Below the pieces are notes generated by a model, which worked only from the letters and a program-made list of their open reading frames with translations, searched no databases and was not told where the DNA came from. Of a stretch of DNA of 64,000 nt, positions 16,701 through 44,816 are shown piece by piece. The stretch is taken from NCBI RefSeq assembly GCF_033807715.1, contig NC_084590.1:36545505-36609504 (forward strand). Reading direction: 5' to 3'. Both the position numbers and the translations under genes were made by a program. This DNA is from Cololabis saira. Its lineage: Eukaryota; Chordata; Actinopteri; Beloniformes; Belonidae. The first letter of the stretch is position 1; the number at the start of each line of letters is the position of its first letter.

Positions 16701-19031
16701 CATTTCTGAATGACTCAGCAGAAAATGAAAAAGGCGAGGCTCATCCTGTAAATGTGCAGGTTGGATTCAGGTTTTTCTGATTGATTACATTCTTGGAGGC
16801 TTGTTGATGGACAGAGCCACACAACTCCTGCTGCAAGTAAGATATACGTTTGCAGCATATCAGTACATAATCAATGCTACATTTCCTTCATTCCCCATAA
16901 TAAGGTAAAACTCTGACTGAATCAGAAAATGTCTGCAGCAGCTCAGAAATTGAGTTGAGATGCCGTTACACATTTTGAGTAAACATTGCAAACTTTCCTT
17001 TAAGAGATAGTAAATTAAATTGATCAATATTTTGCATGGGATGCATTTATACGAGACAGAGCACAGACGTGTGAGACTCAGCAACTGATCGTTGCATTTG
17101 TTTCCACTAAAATACACACTTGCTAGATCCACTGAGATGGGAAACATACTTGGTCTTTACTGCACAGTCCTAAACTTCCACTTTTAAATTGACCACTGAG
17201 GCTCTTGCTCTTGTTGATGGGTGATGCCGGGAGGAAATTATGTCATCTATGACATCATAAAGAGCTTATGAAGGAAGCTCTTTTACAACTGTGAAAACAA
17301 GTATTTTGTGCACAGTAACAGTTAAATATATATTTACCTTTTTGAGCCTTTGGTCACATTTGCAATGATATTCATCATAATAACATTGTAGATAAATCAA
17401 AAACACAGAAAAATAAAACATAGCCACTTTAAACACCACATGTTTTGCATGTCACATACTGAGTAAAAGTAAAACTCAGCCCCTAAGATTTTCACTACAA
17501 GATGAGGAAGGATGACATAAGAGAGCTGCCTCATGTTCTCTTCTGCTAATCTGTATGTTGCTTTCATTTCAATAAAAAAAAACCTTGATTAATCTCCTCT
17601 ATTAAACCTTTGGTCACTATTGAGTATACTTCCAAATGTATGTGGCATCAACATTCAAAAGGTCATTCGTCATCTTCAAAAAAGCAGATTATGCTTAATT
17701 TGTGTCCTCCGTGTCCTATCCAGGTGACTGCAGTATCCCCAGCTGTGAGAATCTCTGCATGAATAGATGGGGAGCACTACCACTCATTCATTTCCTTTTT
17801 TTTCCCTTTTTCTTTTTTTTTTAATAAGAGACTTGCTGAAAGAGCCTGAAAACAAATCTCGTTCATGACAAGTAACCTGACAAGCCTCATTGCATCATCA
17901 TGTAGTGACCTGATACCGTGTGCATTCACTAAAATCATCAAAAGTCATTGCTTGAATGGTCCTTTTTGGTAAATCTTGTGAAGATTTTAACAACTTACTT
18001 TTAGTAAATGAACAATTAGGTAATTGTATATTATTACAATTATAATACTTGTGCAAGAATAAATATTGCAATCTTACAGAGATTAAATGGCCAGTGGCCA
18101 GGTACACAAGCAATCACAGAAATGAAGCATGTGATGGAGGCAGAGCAACAGCCAGACAAATTTCAACAAAAGATAGCAAAAATGGTGTGCAGTGGAGAAG
18201 TAATGACAGTGAATGAGTGTTGTCAGTCTTGCAGTAAAAAAAATTAACAAACAACGTATTTATCCAAGTTGCAAGTTGCAATTCTGCAGCCATCTGGATG
18301 GTTTGGAATAGTTACCCGTGGACGGTCCTGTATCAGCCCGCCAACGTCCTATTTTAATTGGTTTGGTACGATCGGTACCAGTTTAAGCAGCTTAGAATGT
18401 GAGGAGTACCAGAGCCTTTGCAAAGTGAATGGGTAACGCTCCACCTATTCTAAGCCTACATATTTGCTACAGATTCTTTCGTCATTTTAGTTTGAATATT
18501 TCTATTTGAATAAAGCAAATGTGAGACCCTCACAAGTGGAGTAGTTTTATTATTTTTCTTGAAAATGTTATGCACTTAAGAGTTAAAAGTATTATTCTGT
18601 ACATTTATTATTTTTCTTATTCAAATGGTTATTCAGCCAAATAATATTGGTAGTAATTCACTATAGATCACTAGGATGGGAAATGGAACCTTCCTGTGGT
18701 GCTGCGTGTTTCAGGTGCTCCCTCTATATGGGTCAGGGCATTTCCGTTTCCTCCTCAGAGGAGTTTTGGAACGCAACGCAAATGGTTCAGTGTTCTTACT
18801 GCCTGTGATCTTCACCTCTGTTTTTCAGAGACCGTTAACAGCGAGACACTGACCCAACAATTCAATATTGTGACGTGGTACCCGGCCCAGCTTGGGACCC
18901 GTTACACAAACATTGTAACGAGGTCAACTTGACCCTTGACATTATTATATCGGTTTAGAAAGTAACCTGAAATCTGTCGTCAATCTTCATCCAGAGCTTC
19001 ACCAATACAGCAGTGGAGCCATTTGTCATTA
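13761..19031. other. Intergenic DNA, no recognisable gene
   Basis: Short open frames occur on both strands, but none shows a known domain, conserved exon boundaries or GC-rich coding composition. Part of it may still be distal ywhag 3' UTR. No RNA gene was recognised. Confidence 0.5.
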
Positions 19032-19039
19032 CATTTAAA

Positions 19040-19798
19040 CAGGGGCGTCAATTGGGTAAGCCAAGGTATGGCAGCCGCCACACCTTGGCTTCAAGGGAAA
19101 ATGTAAATGTTTGTTTTTTTAATACATTTATGGAATTACTCTGTGTCTATTTGTATTGATTATTCTATTACTTAATACATATAGAACAACTACAAATGCA
19201 AATCAGAACAACCTGATCGATTTCACTAGTTATTATACACTGCAAAAACTCAAAATCTTAACAAGAATATTTATCTTATTTCTAGTTAAAATGTCTAATT
19301 TTTAGTAAAAAAAAATCTCATTTCATTTAAGACAAGACTCAAAAACAACCATTTTCACCTGTTTCAAGTAGATTTTCACTTAAAATAAGTAGAAAATTCT
19401 GCCAATGGAACAAGATTGTTTTGCTTGTAATGAGAAGATAAATCTTGTCCCACTGGCAGATTTTTCTACTTATTTCAAGTGAAAATTTACTTGAAACAGG
19501 TGAACATGGTCAAATAACAAGTAATTTTTCTGGTGATGACTCTTGTTTTAAGTGTAATGAGATTTTTTGACTAAAAATTAGACATTTTAACTAGAAATAA
19601 GACAAATATTCCTTTTTTTGAGTTTTTGCAGTGAGTGAGACTGCATTTGAAAAAGTTCCAATTTTCGTGACCACACAGATCAGCTACATAGTAGACTTCT
19701 GTGATGAGTATTTGCTGGATGTGTTGATTGATACTCTAGTTAAGTTCTGTGACTCGTAACCTTGCCATACCTTAGCTTCCACTGAATTGACGCCACTG
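19040..19798. mobile_element. hAT-like element with nested MITE
   Basis: CATTTAAA is duplicated exactly at 19032-19039 and 19799-19806. The ends are CAGGGGCGTCAATT at the left and AATTGACGCCACTG at the right, followed inward by a shared AAGGTATGGCA motif. The interior is occupied mainly by the MITE at 19238-19633. No transposase frame remains. Confidence 0.88.
19238..19633. mobile_element. CACTGCAAAAACTC MITE, complete
   Basis: The terminal inverted repeats CACTGCAAAAACTCAAAA and TTTTGAGTTTTTGCAGTG are both present. The internal arms AAAATCTGCCAATGG-like and CCCACTGGCAGATTTT-like also pair. It is 396 bp long and non-coding. I could not find a clean flanking duplication, so the flanks may have mutated. 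Confidence 0.85.
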
Positions 19799-19874
19799 CA
19801 TTTAAATAAAGATGCAATAGTATCAAATAAACACGGTGGATGATTCTCACTGAAGAATAAAATAACGTAAAGTG

Positions 19875-20249
19875 TTGTCGTGGTTTTCCTCAGTAAAGGC
19901 TTCTTCCACCACTGAAAATCTGCAATATAAAACAATGAAACTGAGACAACTGACTGACGCTGCAGGAAACGTTTGCTGTGTCCTGACTGGTGCAGGGGAG
20001 AACATTCTTCCTTACTGCTCAAACCACGAAGATGCAAAGATCCTGTTGTTCGCATTTAGGTCTGGTAAGAACAAGGGCGTTGTTCAAATCTTGCGAAAAC
20101 ATTTGAACCTAAGAGAACCAGTTAGGCTTTTCAGCAACATAGCTGATCCCAAGTACGCAGACAACCGATTCTTCACAGAGAAGCAGCGCCTCAAAAGACC
20201 TGTGACAAACATCAGAAGAGCAGCCACAAAAGCAGAGCACTCCAGCTGA
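19875..20249 (+). other. Open frame of unknown nature
   Basis: An uninterrupted frame of about 125 codons runs from near 19875 to a TGA at 20247. No ATG opens it at the 5' end; the first ATG is at about 19935. The middle contains LTGAGENILPYCSNHEDAK and the end contains FFTEKQRLKRPVTNIRRA. I do not recognise the family. It starts 70 bp after the right duplication of the neighbouring hAT, has mixed base composition and no obvious splice-linked partner. It could be a decayed transposon frame, a lone exon or chance. Confidence 0.25.
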
Positions 20250-23200
20250 GATAGGCTGAGCTGTGAAGCAGAAGAAAGCAGTCTGGTTTAGAGCGTTTTA
20301 CTACTGGCACTAACAAGCCTTTGACCTCATGCAGATCACGCTCCCGGCAGCAGCTGATGAGCTATTCATCATCAACCAAACCATAAGGCTGTCATGGCTA
20401 GTTTTTTCGGGTGCCAGGGCAAAGCTGGGAGCTCTGCGGTCTGTCATCAGCAAGACAACATGCCAAACACTGACTCACAACAATTAACACTTTGCTGAAA
20501 GACAACTCGGAGGACGACTGATGATGCTCTGTGGTTGTTAAGGCCAGAAGCTGAGAAGTTGCAGCTCATGACCAATCGGTCATTATTAATGAAACCTTTG
20601 GATTACTGTTATATTGATTCACCGTCCCTCCGCGCCAGCGCCTGACACGATTACATTACTGTATATTTCTGAGCAGCTCCCTGCACCGACACTTTGAGCT
20701 TCAGAAGTTTATGATTCAACATAGTGTGATCTGCACCTCAAAGATGCAAAGAAGATAATAGCTGCAAGGCTCCAGAAATATCAACCCATTAGAGGCACGA
20801 AAGCAGAGAGAAAAAGAGAGATGGAGAATAGGAAGGGACTGAGAATAGAGACGGATCTATAAATAGTTTTCCCTGCAGCCTGAGAGTAGACAGTGAGTAG
20901 ACCAGAGACATCAATGTGACAGCCTCGCCACTATAGACGCTGTGCCTCCGTATAGATCCTGAGAGTTCACGTCTCCAGTTAAAAGAGCCTGATTCATCAG
21001 TTTTACTGCCAGCCAAGCAAACCGATGCAACGGCATGAAATAACATGATTCCACTAATATTCGCTGTTTTCTTGAAGTTTATCCCACGATGATGCGACTA
21101 TTGTTTCTTGCCGTGTTAAATTATGATAAGATGCAGAAGGCTGCTGACTCTCCCTGGCACAAAGACAGCTGATATGCATGACTGCTTCGAGATGAATTAT
21201 TCAGACTAACTTTAACACTTTGTATAATTTATCAGAAAGTCCCACAACGTTCAGCCGAAGGTTTTAAAATGCTATTTTAGGGAGCACTTGTCCCAAAACA
21301 TGCCAGGATACATTGCAACTCTCCATCTGGCTGCTGCACAATAAGCACTGCAGTCTTTTCAGTTTTGCTTCCCGGTTGCTTTTTCTTTCTTTTTTTCTTC
21401 TTCTTCTTTTTTAAACCCCAGATGTGATTATTCATAACTACAAAGAGTTGTGTGATGAACAGAAGTTTGTAAAAGGTGAGTCTAAAATAAATTCCTCCAC
21501 CCTTCCTCCCCGCCCCGTTTCTCTCGGTTACATCACTCTGCATGTTCTTTCAGGGCCTCGCGTTACAGGACAACTGCAGCCGTCAAAAATAACACGCATG
21601 CACCGAAAATTCCTCGTTTCCTCATCGGTTTTTGATGTTTTTAACTCTTTAACGACCAAAGGAAGGTGGATGAACTTGTGCTCACTTCCTGCTGCACCTC
21701 TCTCTTTCAGTAATTATTTCAGATCCTGCAGGGCTGTGAGCTGTAGCCGAGCAGAGCGAGGATCCTCCAGCGATCTCATCGTCAGAGGAAGTGGCCCGTC
21801 TGACCTTTTTGTGTTAAACCATCTCACAGAAGGCTGATTGTGTAAGTGTCTGCGGCGAGGAAGCCAAAAAGCACATCAAATATGCAACCTTTTTCTTTTC
21901 AATTAGCACTTCTTGAAATAAACATGTCTTTCTATTTTCAGCATCTGTACCCCAGAAAAGCCATCGCTTCTGTCTACAACAAACGTCCAGCCGGTGCCAG
22001 CTGACGCCTCGCCTCGTTTGTGGGTCCGCCGCTAGATATCTGAGCTGGTGACTCATTATGTATGTGGGCACAGGGGATTCCCCACAGTGCAGGAAAGAAT
22101 TGAGAGGGGAAAAAAACTGAAAAAAGCTGCTCTTACTTTGCAGCTTGGAGGGGATGTACAGTTCAACTGACAGCAGGGCAGTCGACTGAGACGTGGTGAA
22201 TAACAGGAGCCGGTGACGAGGAGCTGGCTGAGACCGGAGAGGCTCAACACAGTTTTGTGGCTGTAACTGAGGGTTAACGGTTAAAGTAAGGGGTTGGTGT
22301 TTAGATAAACACTGAGGCTGAACTCGTTGGCTCTGAACGTGGAAACTGAAGGGAGTCTGGATGTGGGCGCGGACGCTGAAGCAAAGTTTCCTCTGACCAC
22401 TGATGAAACAATGACACCACAGTTACAGCACCACAATAAAGGCTCTATTATGCATTTGAAAATACATTAGAGGAGAATAGAGGAGAAGAGAATAGAGCAG
22501 GATGTCACAGAGCTGTGGGAGTTAAAGAAAAAGAGCAGTCATACAGTGAAGTTACTACTCTGCATGAAAGCTGTATTGTGCTGTTGCATGGCAACTGTTT
22601 CCACAGAAATCTTTGCTCAGAAACACTCCTCTTTGAGCGTCACATAACTGCAGCGAGCTGAAAAATGAGCTGACTGCAGGAATATAAATGAAGCATTTTA
22701 GCTTGCAGGGGCTAAAGAAATGTCTTTACGGGGACGTAAAGACTAAATTGGTAACGTTTAGGTTTCACATGTTGTTGTATTTCACAATATAAACCTTTTT
22801 GTTCTGTCATTGTACTGTCACATGGACCTGCTCAGGGTACAGGTTATTTCTTCACTTTGTATATGAACAGTGATTATTAAAATATGAACTAAAAAGCACA
22901 GATCTGCCAGGACCGAGCTCCATCGGGGGTCCAGAGGAGCCTCAGCGAAGTCAGCTAAGCGTCCACTGGCCAGGGATCCAGGTGGCGCCTGGTTGGAGCT
23001 CTGGCAGGTCTCGTTTCAGCTCTCACAGTACCCGTTTCAAATGGCATTTTGGGAGTGACATCAGAAATGAGGAGAAGACAGATTCAGTCAGAACCTAGCA
23101 CGCTAACATTAGTCAGGTTCCGTGCTTAGCATGAGCTAAGAAAGCTGAAATAGCTTGATTGTGGCGACTGATGAAAGGTGGGCCTGTTTCACCCATTTCA

Positions 23201-26110
23201 CCATTTTTGGATTAACGAGAGTTGGGCAAACTCAGTTTCTGCTAATATGAAAATGTGCAGAGTGACGAAAAACAGGCTTAAAACAGACTCTTCAGAAAGC
23301 CTTTGCATGACATCACGGGGGTTTTCCAGTTCTTCTTATACAGTCTATGGTTTATGCTGTTGATGGAGAAATTCATAAATTAGTCTGCAGGTACTCTGCT
23401 TCAAAGACGTTTACTGGAACTATTTTGTTTGGCCTTCACTGAATATATTCCTTTTATTCCATTTAGTTAGCTGGAGAAATGTCATTAAAAATACTTTGTA
23501 ATGAACATATTAAAAAAAACTAACATCAACGCAGCTTCTCTGTGTTCCGACTGGCATAGTTTCATTTATATTTTTCTACATACCGTTCCTGACACAACCG
23601 TCCACATTTATCCTGGTTTGGGACTCACCGTACGGGCTGGTTGTGTCCATTGCAAGACAATTATTTATTATTTATTATCTATAAATCAAATTAAGTAAAA
23701 AATTAAGTAAATACAAGTCCAAGTACAGGGCTTTGCAGGGAAACAACCTAAATCAACATTTTAGCCAAACTAAATCTAGCAAGAAAACAAAAGTGACGGA
23801 GGACAGAAGATTATTCCTCAGCAGATGGCCCTCCCACCCCGACACAAGTGTGACCTTCAGGGTGTCTAAATGCCAAAGGTGGCAGATGTTAGCTATTGAT
23901 TCTCCACTTCATAGCTAGACAGGCACTGTTAACATTCACATGGGACATTGACCACATGGGGCATATTGATCTGCTGTGATGACAAAAGAACTCATTGATA
24001 ATCCTGGGCTAATCAGCGTGCATGATCAGACACATAATCTGTCACACGTGGGCATCAACTTTCTAAAGCAAACAACTTTGAGTTTCAATTCAGATTTTTA
24101 ATTTTAAGACACTGATTAAACAACCTTCAGACATTAAAACAGTTCCAGCTCTTCTGGCTAGTTAGCATTATTGAGGAATTACCTTTTTCTCTGATGCTTA
24201 AAGATTTAGCTTTAATGTTGAATGATACCTTAAATCAGTGAGACTCAAAAACTACAAATTAGATTTTACTTGAAAATTATCATCTTTCTCCAGCTGAAAT
24301 GTGGTACACACCGATAATGATTGTCAAATGTTTGTCCGTGGTGGGAATACAGTTGTATCACTTTTATCTTTTAGGATAACGAAAAAAACACCGGACCACC
24401 TTCAAATGCATCCTGAGTGTGTCTTGAAATGTGCAAACCTTGTACTGCAGTTAGTCACTTGTGATGGGATTTCCTGGACACATTTCGCAACACAAGGTCT
24501 GACCAGTGTCAAAGAAACCAAATAAACTGAAAACGACAGCCGGGGTCTGTGCTGGTGTCTGTGCTGGTGTCTGTGCTGGTGTCTGTGCTACTGTGCTATG
24601 GACGGTGTCTGTGCTGGAGCCACTGAAGGTGATTATGCAAAGAAGAATCTGAATATGTGGCAAAACAAACTGCACATCTGCATCAAACAAAGTGTCAATC
24701 CGGTTCAATGCAGCAGTACAGGAGATCACTCCTATCGAAGCTGTCACATTTTACATTTGGTCTTTATAGTAACTCTTCAATGGACAGACAGGATTTTTTC
24801 CCCCCTTTAAAGTATTATTGAACTAAACTTAACTGAAATTAATGTTACATCAATCTACACTACATTTGACTCTTCCCTTCTAAAAGCGTCCACATCTGTC
24901 ATCCTTGTACATTTACTTTTAAAAACATGTTTTACTTATTTAGAATTATGCAGAGTTGCAGTCATTTGTATCTCAGTTTTTCATATATATAGGGCTCCGT
25001 CTCACACAGTCAGCTATTGTTCCACCTACTATGCCCCCAGAGAAACCTTCAGCCCACTCAACCCAACTGTAGCTCGTCTCCCTGAAGACGACCAAGTGTG
25101 AAACCAAGCTGAAACGCGTGCTCATAACCACCACATGCTATCTGAGCCACTAACCCTGTGATGGTGAACAGCAGCCGTACTTCTGCTCAAGGATTTCACA
25201 TTTTGCATCATCATGCCTCTTCTGTCTCATCCTCAGTAATGAAACGGCTATTTCTGCAGCGTGAATAGGGTAGTTAAGAAAAGAGGGTTCAAACACCATT
25301 CACAATGTACAAAATATCCTCACAGAGAACATGTTGCTCTCTATAAACGGTAGTACAACAGAATCCCAAACAAATGATACATAATATTAGGTTTAATATT
25401 ATTTATTTGTTTTTAGATGTGATTGTATTTGTCAAAGCAGTGTCCCTGCAACTGAAGTCCTGCTCAAAGGCACTTCAACAAAGTTGGAGCTTTTATTTTC
25501 TTCCCAATGCTGCCCTCTTCTGGTCTGAAGACTGAAGTGCAGGCATGCAGGAGACGATACAAGAAAGAATATGAGAAATATCATGAACGTATTTTTGATT
25601 TAAAAAGGGCTTTAAATACCACTCAAGAATAAATACCATGAGTCTCAAAGAAAATAAACAGACCTGCTGAAAAATAAAATAAGACTAAAACCGTTGTGTT
25701 TTATAATCAATTTAGACAAAAACATATTCACAGTCTGGTTAAATGTATAACTTTTTTTAAAACTTTTATTCTTAACTGTTGTAGGAAAATGTAAAAATAT
25801 CTTCTTCATAATGCATATTTACATTTTTGAATCCATAAAATAAACTATACATTCTATGATGATGTAAATTGCACCAATAATTTCAACTGCAACAGCTTAT
25901 TAAAACAAAAACAACACAATGACATCTAATCGGATTTTTAAAGAAGTCGTGTGTAGTTAAAGCACTATAGATCTATAATAGTATCTCAATCCCAAATCCT
26001 TCTGGAGAAAAGTGGAAAAAAGGGACCGTTGTGAAGTGACCGGAGCAAGCAAGAAGCGAAAGATGAATGAACAAGTGTAGAAAACACATAATACTGCACT
26101 ACCACTGTCA
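20250..26110. other. Intergenic DNA, no recognisable gene
   Basis: No conserved exon is visible. About 23200-23350 ends with TTCTTATACAGTCTATGG, a terminal motif common in teleost interspersed repeats, so part of this stretch is probably an old MITE. A 12-bp minisatellite lies at 24544-24592. Candidate camkk1 3' UTR and polyadenylation signals (TTTATT on the + strand near 25766 and 25490) lie in the right-hand kilobase. Confidence 0.5.
24544..24620 (+). repeat. GTCTGTGCTGGT minisatellite
   Basis: Four tandem copies of a 12-bp unit GTCTGTGCTGGT run to about 24592, and a fifth isolated GTGTCTGTGCTGG lies near 24605. It is non-coding. Confidence 0.85.
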
Positions 26111-26112
26111 TT

Positions 26113-40795
<14,683 letters not shown>

Positions 40796-41129
40796 GGTGG
40801 GAGGTCGGGTCGCGGTTCCCTCACAGCTGAACGACCCGCAGGTGACTCGGTGGAAGTGTTGGAGGATGCATCACTGCGCTGAGAGGTGTGGAGACAGGAA
40901 TGGAAACGAGAACCAAAACTAAATAGGTGCTGATTTGAAGGACCGACAGACAAGAATCCAGATTCAAAACTCCGGAAAAAATGCATGAAATTCATTCTCT
41001 GAAGATTCATTTTCTGAAACCAGGATTTTTGTAAAAGCTGACCAATATCCTGGAGGTGAAGTGGATTTGAGTGTCTTCTTTTCCAACATGCTACATAAAT
41101 TAGTTTCATTGTATGTTTACAGGTTTTCA

Positions 41130-41715
41130 GGGGTGCTATTGTATTTAATAGCAATTGTGGGGCGGACTGGCCCCACAAGCAATGTCACAGATCTTTATCA
41201 AAGCAGACAACTGTGGGACAATGACGAGGAGCATGAGCAACCAAAATTGTAAAATTAGAAGATGCAGGACAACATTTGGTCAGTCATCCCTTTCAGTGCT
41301 GGGTACACACCTATGGAATTCTTTACCACCAGAAATAAAATCCCAAACAGAATTAAGGATGTTTAGCGCCAAAGCTAAACATTGGCTTAAGCAGCAGCAG
41401 AAATGCGAACATTAACTTCTCTCAAGTCATTGTCAGTACAGTATTTTACTAATGTTTAATGTATTTAACTTGTGCATTTTTTAATCTAAATTTTGGAGCT
41501 ATGTTCATTTGTTTATGATATCTGTTCCCTGCATTATTCACTGTATTTGTATTATTGTATTTTGTATTCAGTATCTTTTATCCTTCTTTTGCCTGACCAG
41601 GGACAAAGACTGCAAATTAGCTGAAGCTAGACGTCTTGTATGCATCACATTTTTCATTCTTTGTGACAATGTTGTATGTATCGTCCCTGTTAAATAACAT
41701 TAAAATAAAATAAAA
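41130..41715 (+). mobile_element. 5'-truncated L2/Rex-type LINE tail
   Basis: A frame ending at 41415 contains RRCRTTFGQSSLSVLG, then THLWNSLPPEIKSQTEL and MFSAKAKHWL before a stop, the usual C terminus of L2/Rex-like reverse transcriptases. The 3' UTR has AAAGACTGCAAATTAGCTGA, the same tail class as the LINE at 2930-6690, and ends in AAAATAAAATAAAATAATA. The 5' part is absent. It lies just upstream of the first camkk1 coding exon, within the probable 5' UTR intron. Confidence 0.8.
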
Positions 41716-43002
41716 TAATATTTATTTTTTATGAATATTGTATAAGGTATAGGTCTAGAAGCAACTTCACGGACGATAACAGCTGATCAACCTCATGGAT
41801 GATGGAAGACATTTCTATTTAAGTGATGACAAACACATTAAATGAGCTGCTAATATTTAATCAGCAGTATTTGCAGCTACTTGCTAGTATTGATTTATTC
41901 TTCTAGACTTTTTTTCATTATTAATTATTTTCTTTACTGATTTTAAATAGAGCTCATATCTGGAAATGCATTGTTAGTTATTCAGGCACCAATTCTTATC
42001 AATAAAAAAAAAAACGTGTGCATTAAATAAAGTATAAACATAAAGTTTTTCTTTAATGTGAAAAAGTGCACCACCAGAAGCCGACCATGAACTACAAGCA
42101 ACAGATATTACTTTACACGTGCACATGCTGTAAGACAGAAGGCCCACAGAGACGTCACCGCTCCACCTCATCCGACCTTTAGTCAAACGGCCCACGTGGG
42201 CCTGTTATGTATGAAGGCATCGCTCGTGTGCTTGTTTGCTGCTGTGCATCCCAGCCAGTAATCTTATTAGCATACAGCTGCAGCAGAAACACTGATAAGG
42301 TGTAAGGACTTTTTTCCTGAGTCTCAGGGAAAGAGCTTGTGTAATTTATAACATTTTTGACATCTTTGCTGTATTAAAGGCCCTTCTAATCCAACTCAAT
42401 CAACCTCAATCTCAGGACTCTGAATTTACGTTAGGGACAACAGCAATCAGCTATTTAATAAGCAAATATGTTAAGTTAAATGTCTGCTGTAGGAAGGTAT
42501 AAAGGGGATGTTTAATATGCAGTTTAAACAAGACTCTTTTAGTCACATAGATGGTTAACAGAGCTTTGACTTTTGCCAAATGCAACACAAGTTTGAGAAT
42601 GAGAAAATGAACAAAAATAAAGGACATAACAGATTTCATCTTATGAGAACAGTCGAGCCTTAGGTAACATTCACCTCCCTATGAGCACAACTCACTCTTC
42701 CTACAACACGGTTCAAAGAACTGAAAAGCCTCTTATGTAACTTAGTGGAAGGCTTTAAAAGACTTGTAAATTCACAACATCTTTAAAAAACACTGGACTA
42801 GAACATAAGGCTCACACACAGCCTTTGAAAGTACATCCTGTTGCAAAGTGTCAAAAGGTGTTTGTTTAAACACATTTAAGGTTCCAGCATCCAAAAAAAA
42901 ACAACCAAAAAAATGCTTAATGATTAGCAGAATTGTATTCATTATCCAGCCTCCTATTCACAAAATACACTGTGGATAAAATATGTGAAATAGTTTACTC
43001 AC
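41716..43002. other. Probable camkk1 5' intron, no exon seen
   Basis: AT-rich sequence without conserved coding potential lies between the first coding exon and the putative non-coding first exon of camkk1. Nothing else was recognised. Confidence 0.4.
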
Positions 43003-43230
43003 ACAGAGGAGAAGTGTGGTCTTCAGGGCTGTTCAGGTGAGTGTGCATGTTTTGAGGTGGTGGAGCTCCTCTCAGTCTGCAGGACTTTCACTGAAGAGCG
43101 TCCAGGGACATCAGCAGAGCGCGTCTTAGGGATTAACTCTGGCCGCATATAGATGAGAGTTATTCTGAGGATGGCTGGCCAGCTGGCCCTGTTGACGGAC
43201 GGGACAACACTAGACGGACACACGCGGGTC
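43003..43230 (-). other. Putative non-coding first exon of camkk1
   Basis: On the - strand a GC-richer stretch ends at a strong donor, CTCTGT|GTGAGTAAAC, at 43003. A plausible acceptor, CACCTCTCAG, lies upstream of the camkk1 ATG near 40880. A TATA-like box lies at the expected distance upstream. No transcript evidence is available, so this is inference. Confidence 0.4.
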
Positions 43231-43250
43231 ACAGCGCTACCACACACACT

Positions 43251-43258
43251 CTTATAAA
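43251..43258 (-). promoter_or_regulatory. TATA-like box, candidate camkk1 promoter
   Basis: TTTATAAG on the - strand is followed about 30 bp downstream by GC-richer sequence (GTAGCGCTGTGACCCGCGTG). The position fits the putative first exon. A single short motif has limited weight. Confidence 0.35.
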
Positions 43259-44128
43259 TGTCTTATTATGTCACTTTTTTTTTATCCAGTAGGGGCAACA
43301 TCATAATTTCTACAAATTGTAGCACATTTATTTTATTCAATAATTAAATAACATTTGAGGCAAAATACATTAAATACATGTATTAACTACAATACAGCCA
43401 CAAAGAAGTGATTGTTGAGTATCATCATTATAAAAAAAAACAATATTACACAAATTAATTAATTAAAGTATTTTTCAATTGAATTGGATTGAAATTGAAC
43501 ATTTTTGTTGTTATAAGCTTATGCATTGCGAAAAGATATCATATCTGCAATATTATAAGAATAGAGTATTATATTAAATGTGATTGGGGTTTTAAAACAT
43601 TAAGTCTATGCATGTTATGCATTATGGCCACTTTTAAACCACTTATTGATATTAGCCTGTGGCAAGTATGGGGAAGTTACAGTTCCTTGAGTGACCACTG
43701 GGGATCTGACCCCAAGAATAAAACAATCTTTATTGAATCCCACGTTTAAATGCACCACTGTGCAGCAGAAATGTACATATAAAGCATGGTATAAAAGGAA
43801 AAACAAACAAACAAAAACAAAAGGAAAAAGAAAGACCATAAAAAGATAATAGGGAGAGAAATTCCCTTATCTGGTCAGATATTCCTACAGGAATTCAACC
43901 AGTTCAAACACTTGGAGACACTTACTATACCTGAACTAATCGTAACCAAACTCTTCCAGTGGCAGAAACCTTCTTATTTCCCGCAAATCTCATTCAAATA
44001 GTCTTTTTCTGTCTGAAATCATTTGGCCTTTTGAAGTTTGGCTAGATGTTACAGAAGAGTAATAGGGTCAGGCAGGTGAAAAATAAAAATATTTTAGAGG
44101 AGGAAGATTTTTTTTTTTCATTGTGCAC

Positions 44129-44325
44129 TTCGAGAAAAAAGTCAAAATGTCGAGAAAAAAAGTCGAAATGCCGAGAAAAAAGTCGAAATGTTGAGAAAAA
44201 AAAGTCAAAATTTTGTGAATAAAGTTGAAATGTCGAGAAAAAAGTCGAAATGCCGAGATTAATGTTGAAATAAAATTTTGAGAAAAAAGTCGAAATGTTG
44301 AGAAAAAAGGCGAAATTTCGACTTT
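44129..44325 (+). repeat. GAGAAAAAAGTCGAAATG tandem repeat
   Basis: Imperfect units of about 18-19 bp (TCGAGAAAAAAGTCGAAATG variants) repeat roughly ten times, with a lone GAGATTAATGTTGAAAT variant. It is an AT-rich minisatellite of a kind frequent in teleosts. It lies between the divergent camkk1 and vps37d genes. Confidence 0.85.
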
Positions 44326-44816
44326 ATATTTAATATATATATATTTTTTTTTTAAAAAGTCTCCTGCCTGGCCCTAATACTCTTCCGTAAGATGTAGTTG
44401 ATGAGCCACCAAATATTAAAATGGCTAGAAACTAGCATCTTATGGTACCATTATGCAATAACCATATGTGTAATATCAATATGTGCAATAACCATATGTG
44501 CAATATCTATGCAATATCTGTCTGTCTACCTCACACTCATTCTACCTGCTTTTTTTGCACTTTTTGTGTACTGCTGCTAACACGTGAGTTTCCCCTTTGA
44601 GGGAGTAATAAAGGACTATCTTATCTTATATTAAAATCCTGCGTCTTGATGATGCAGAATCGCGGGGTTTCCGACAGCCTGTGAACGCAGCACTGCAGCT
44701 CGTCCCGCGGGATGACGCGCTGGAGCGGCAGACAGGACAGGACAGGACAGGACCAAGGTGGAGGTGGATGCTCGGTGAAGGTGCAGGTAGGTGCTCGGTG
44801 AAGGTGGAGGGTCGTC

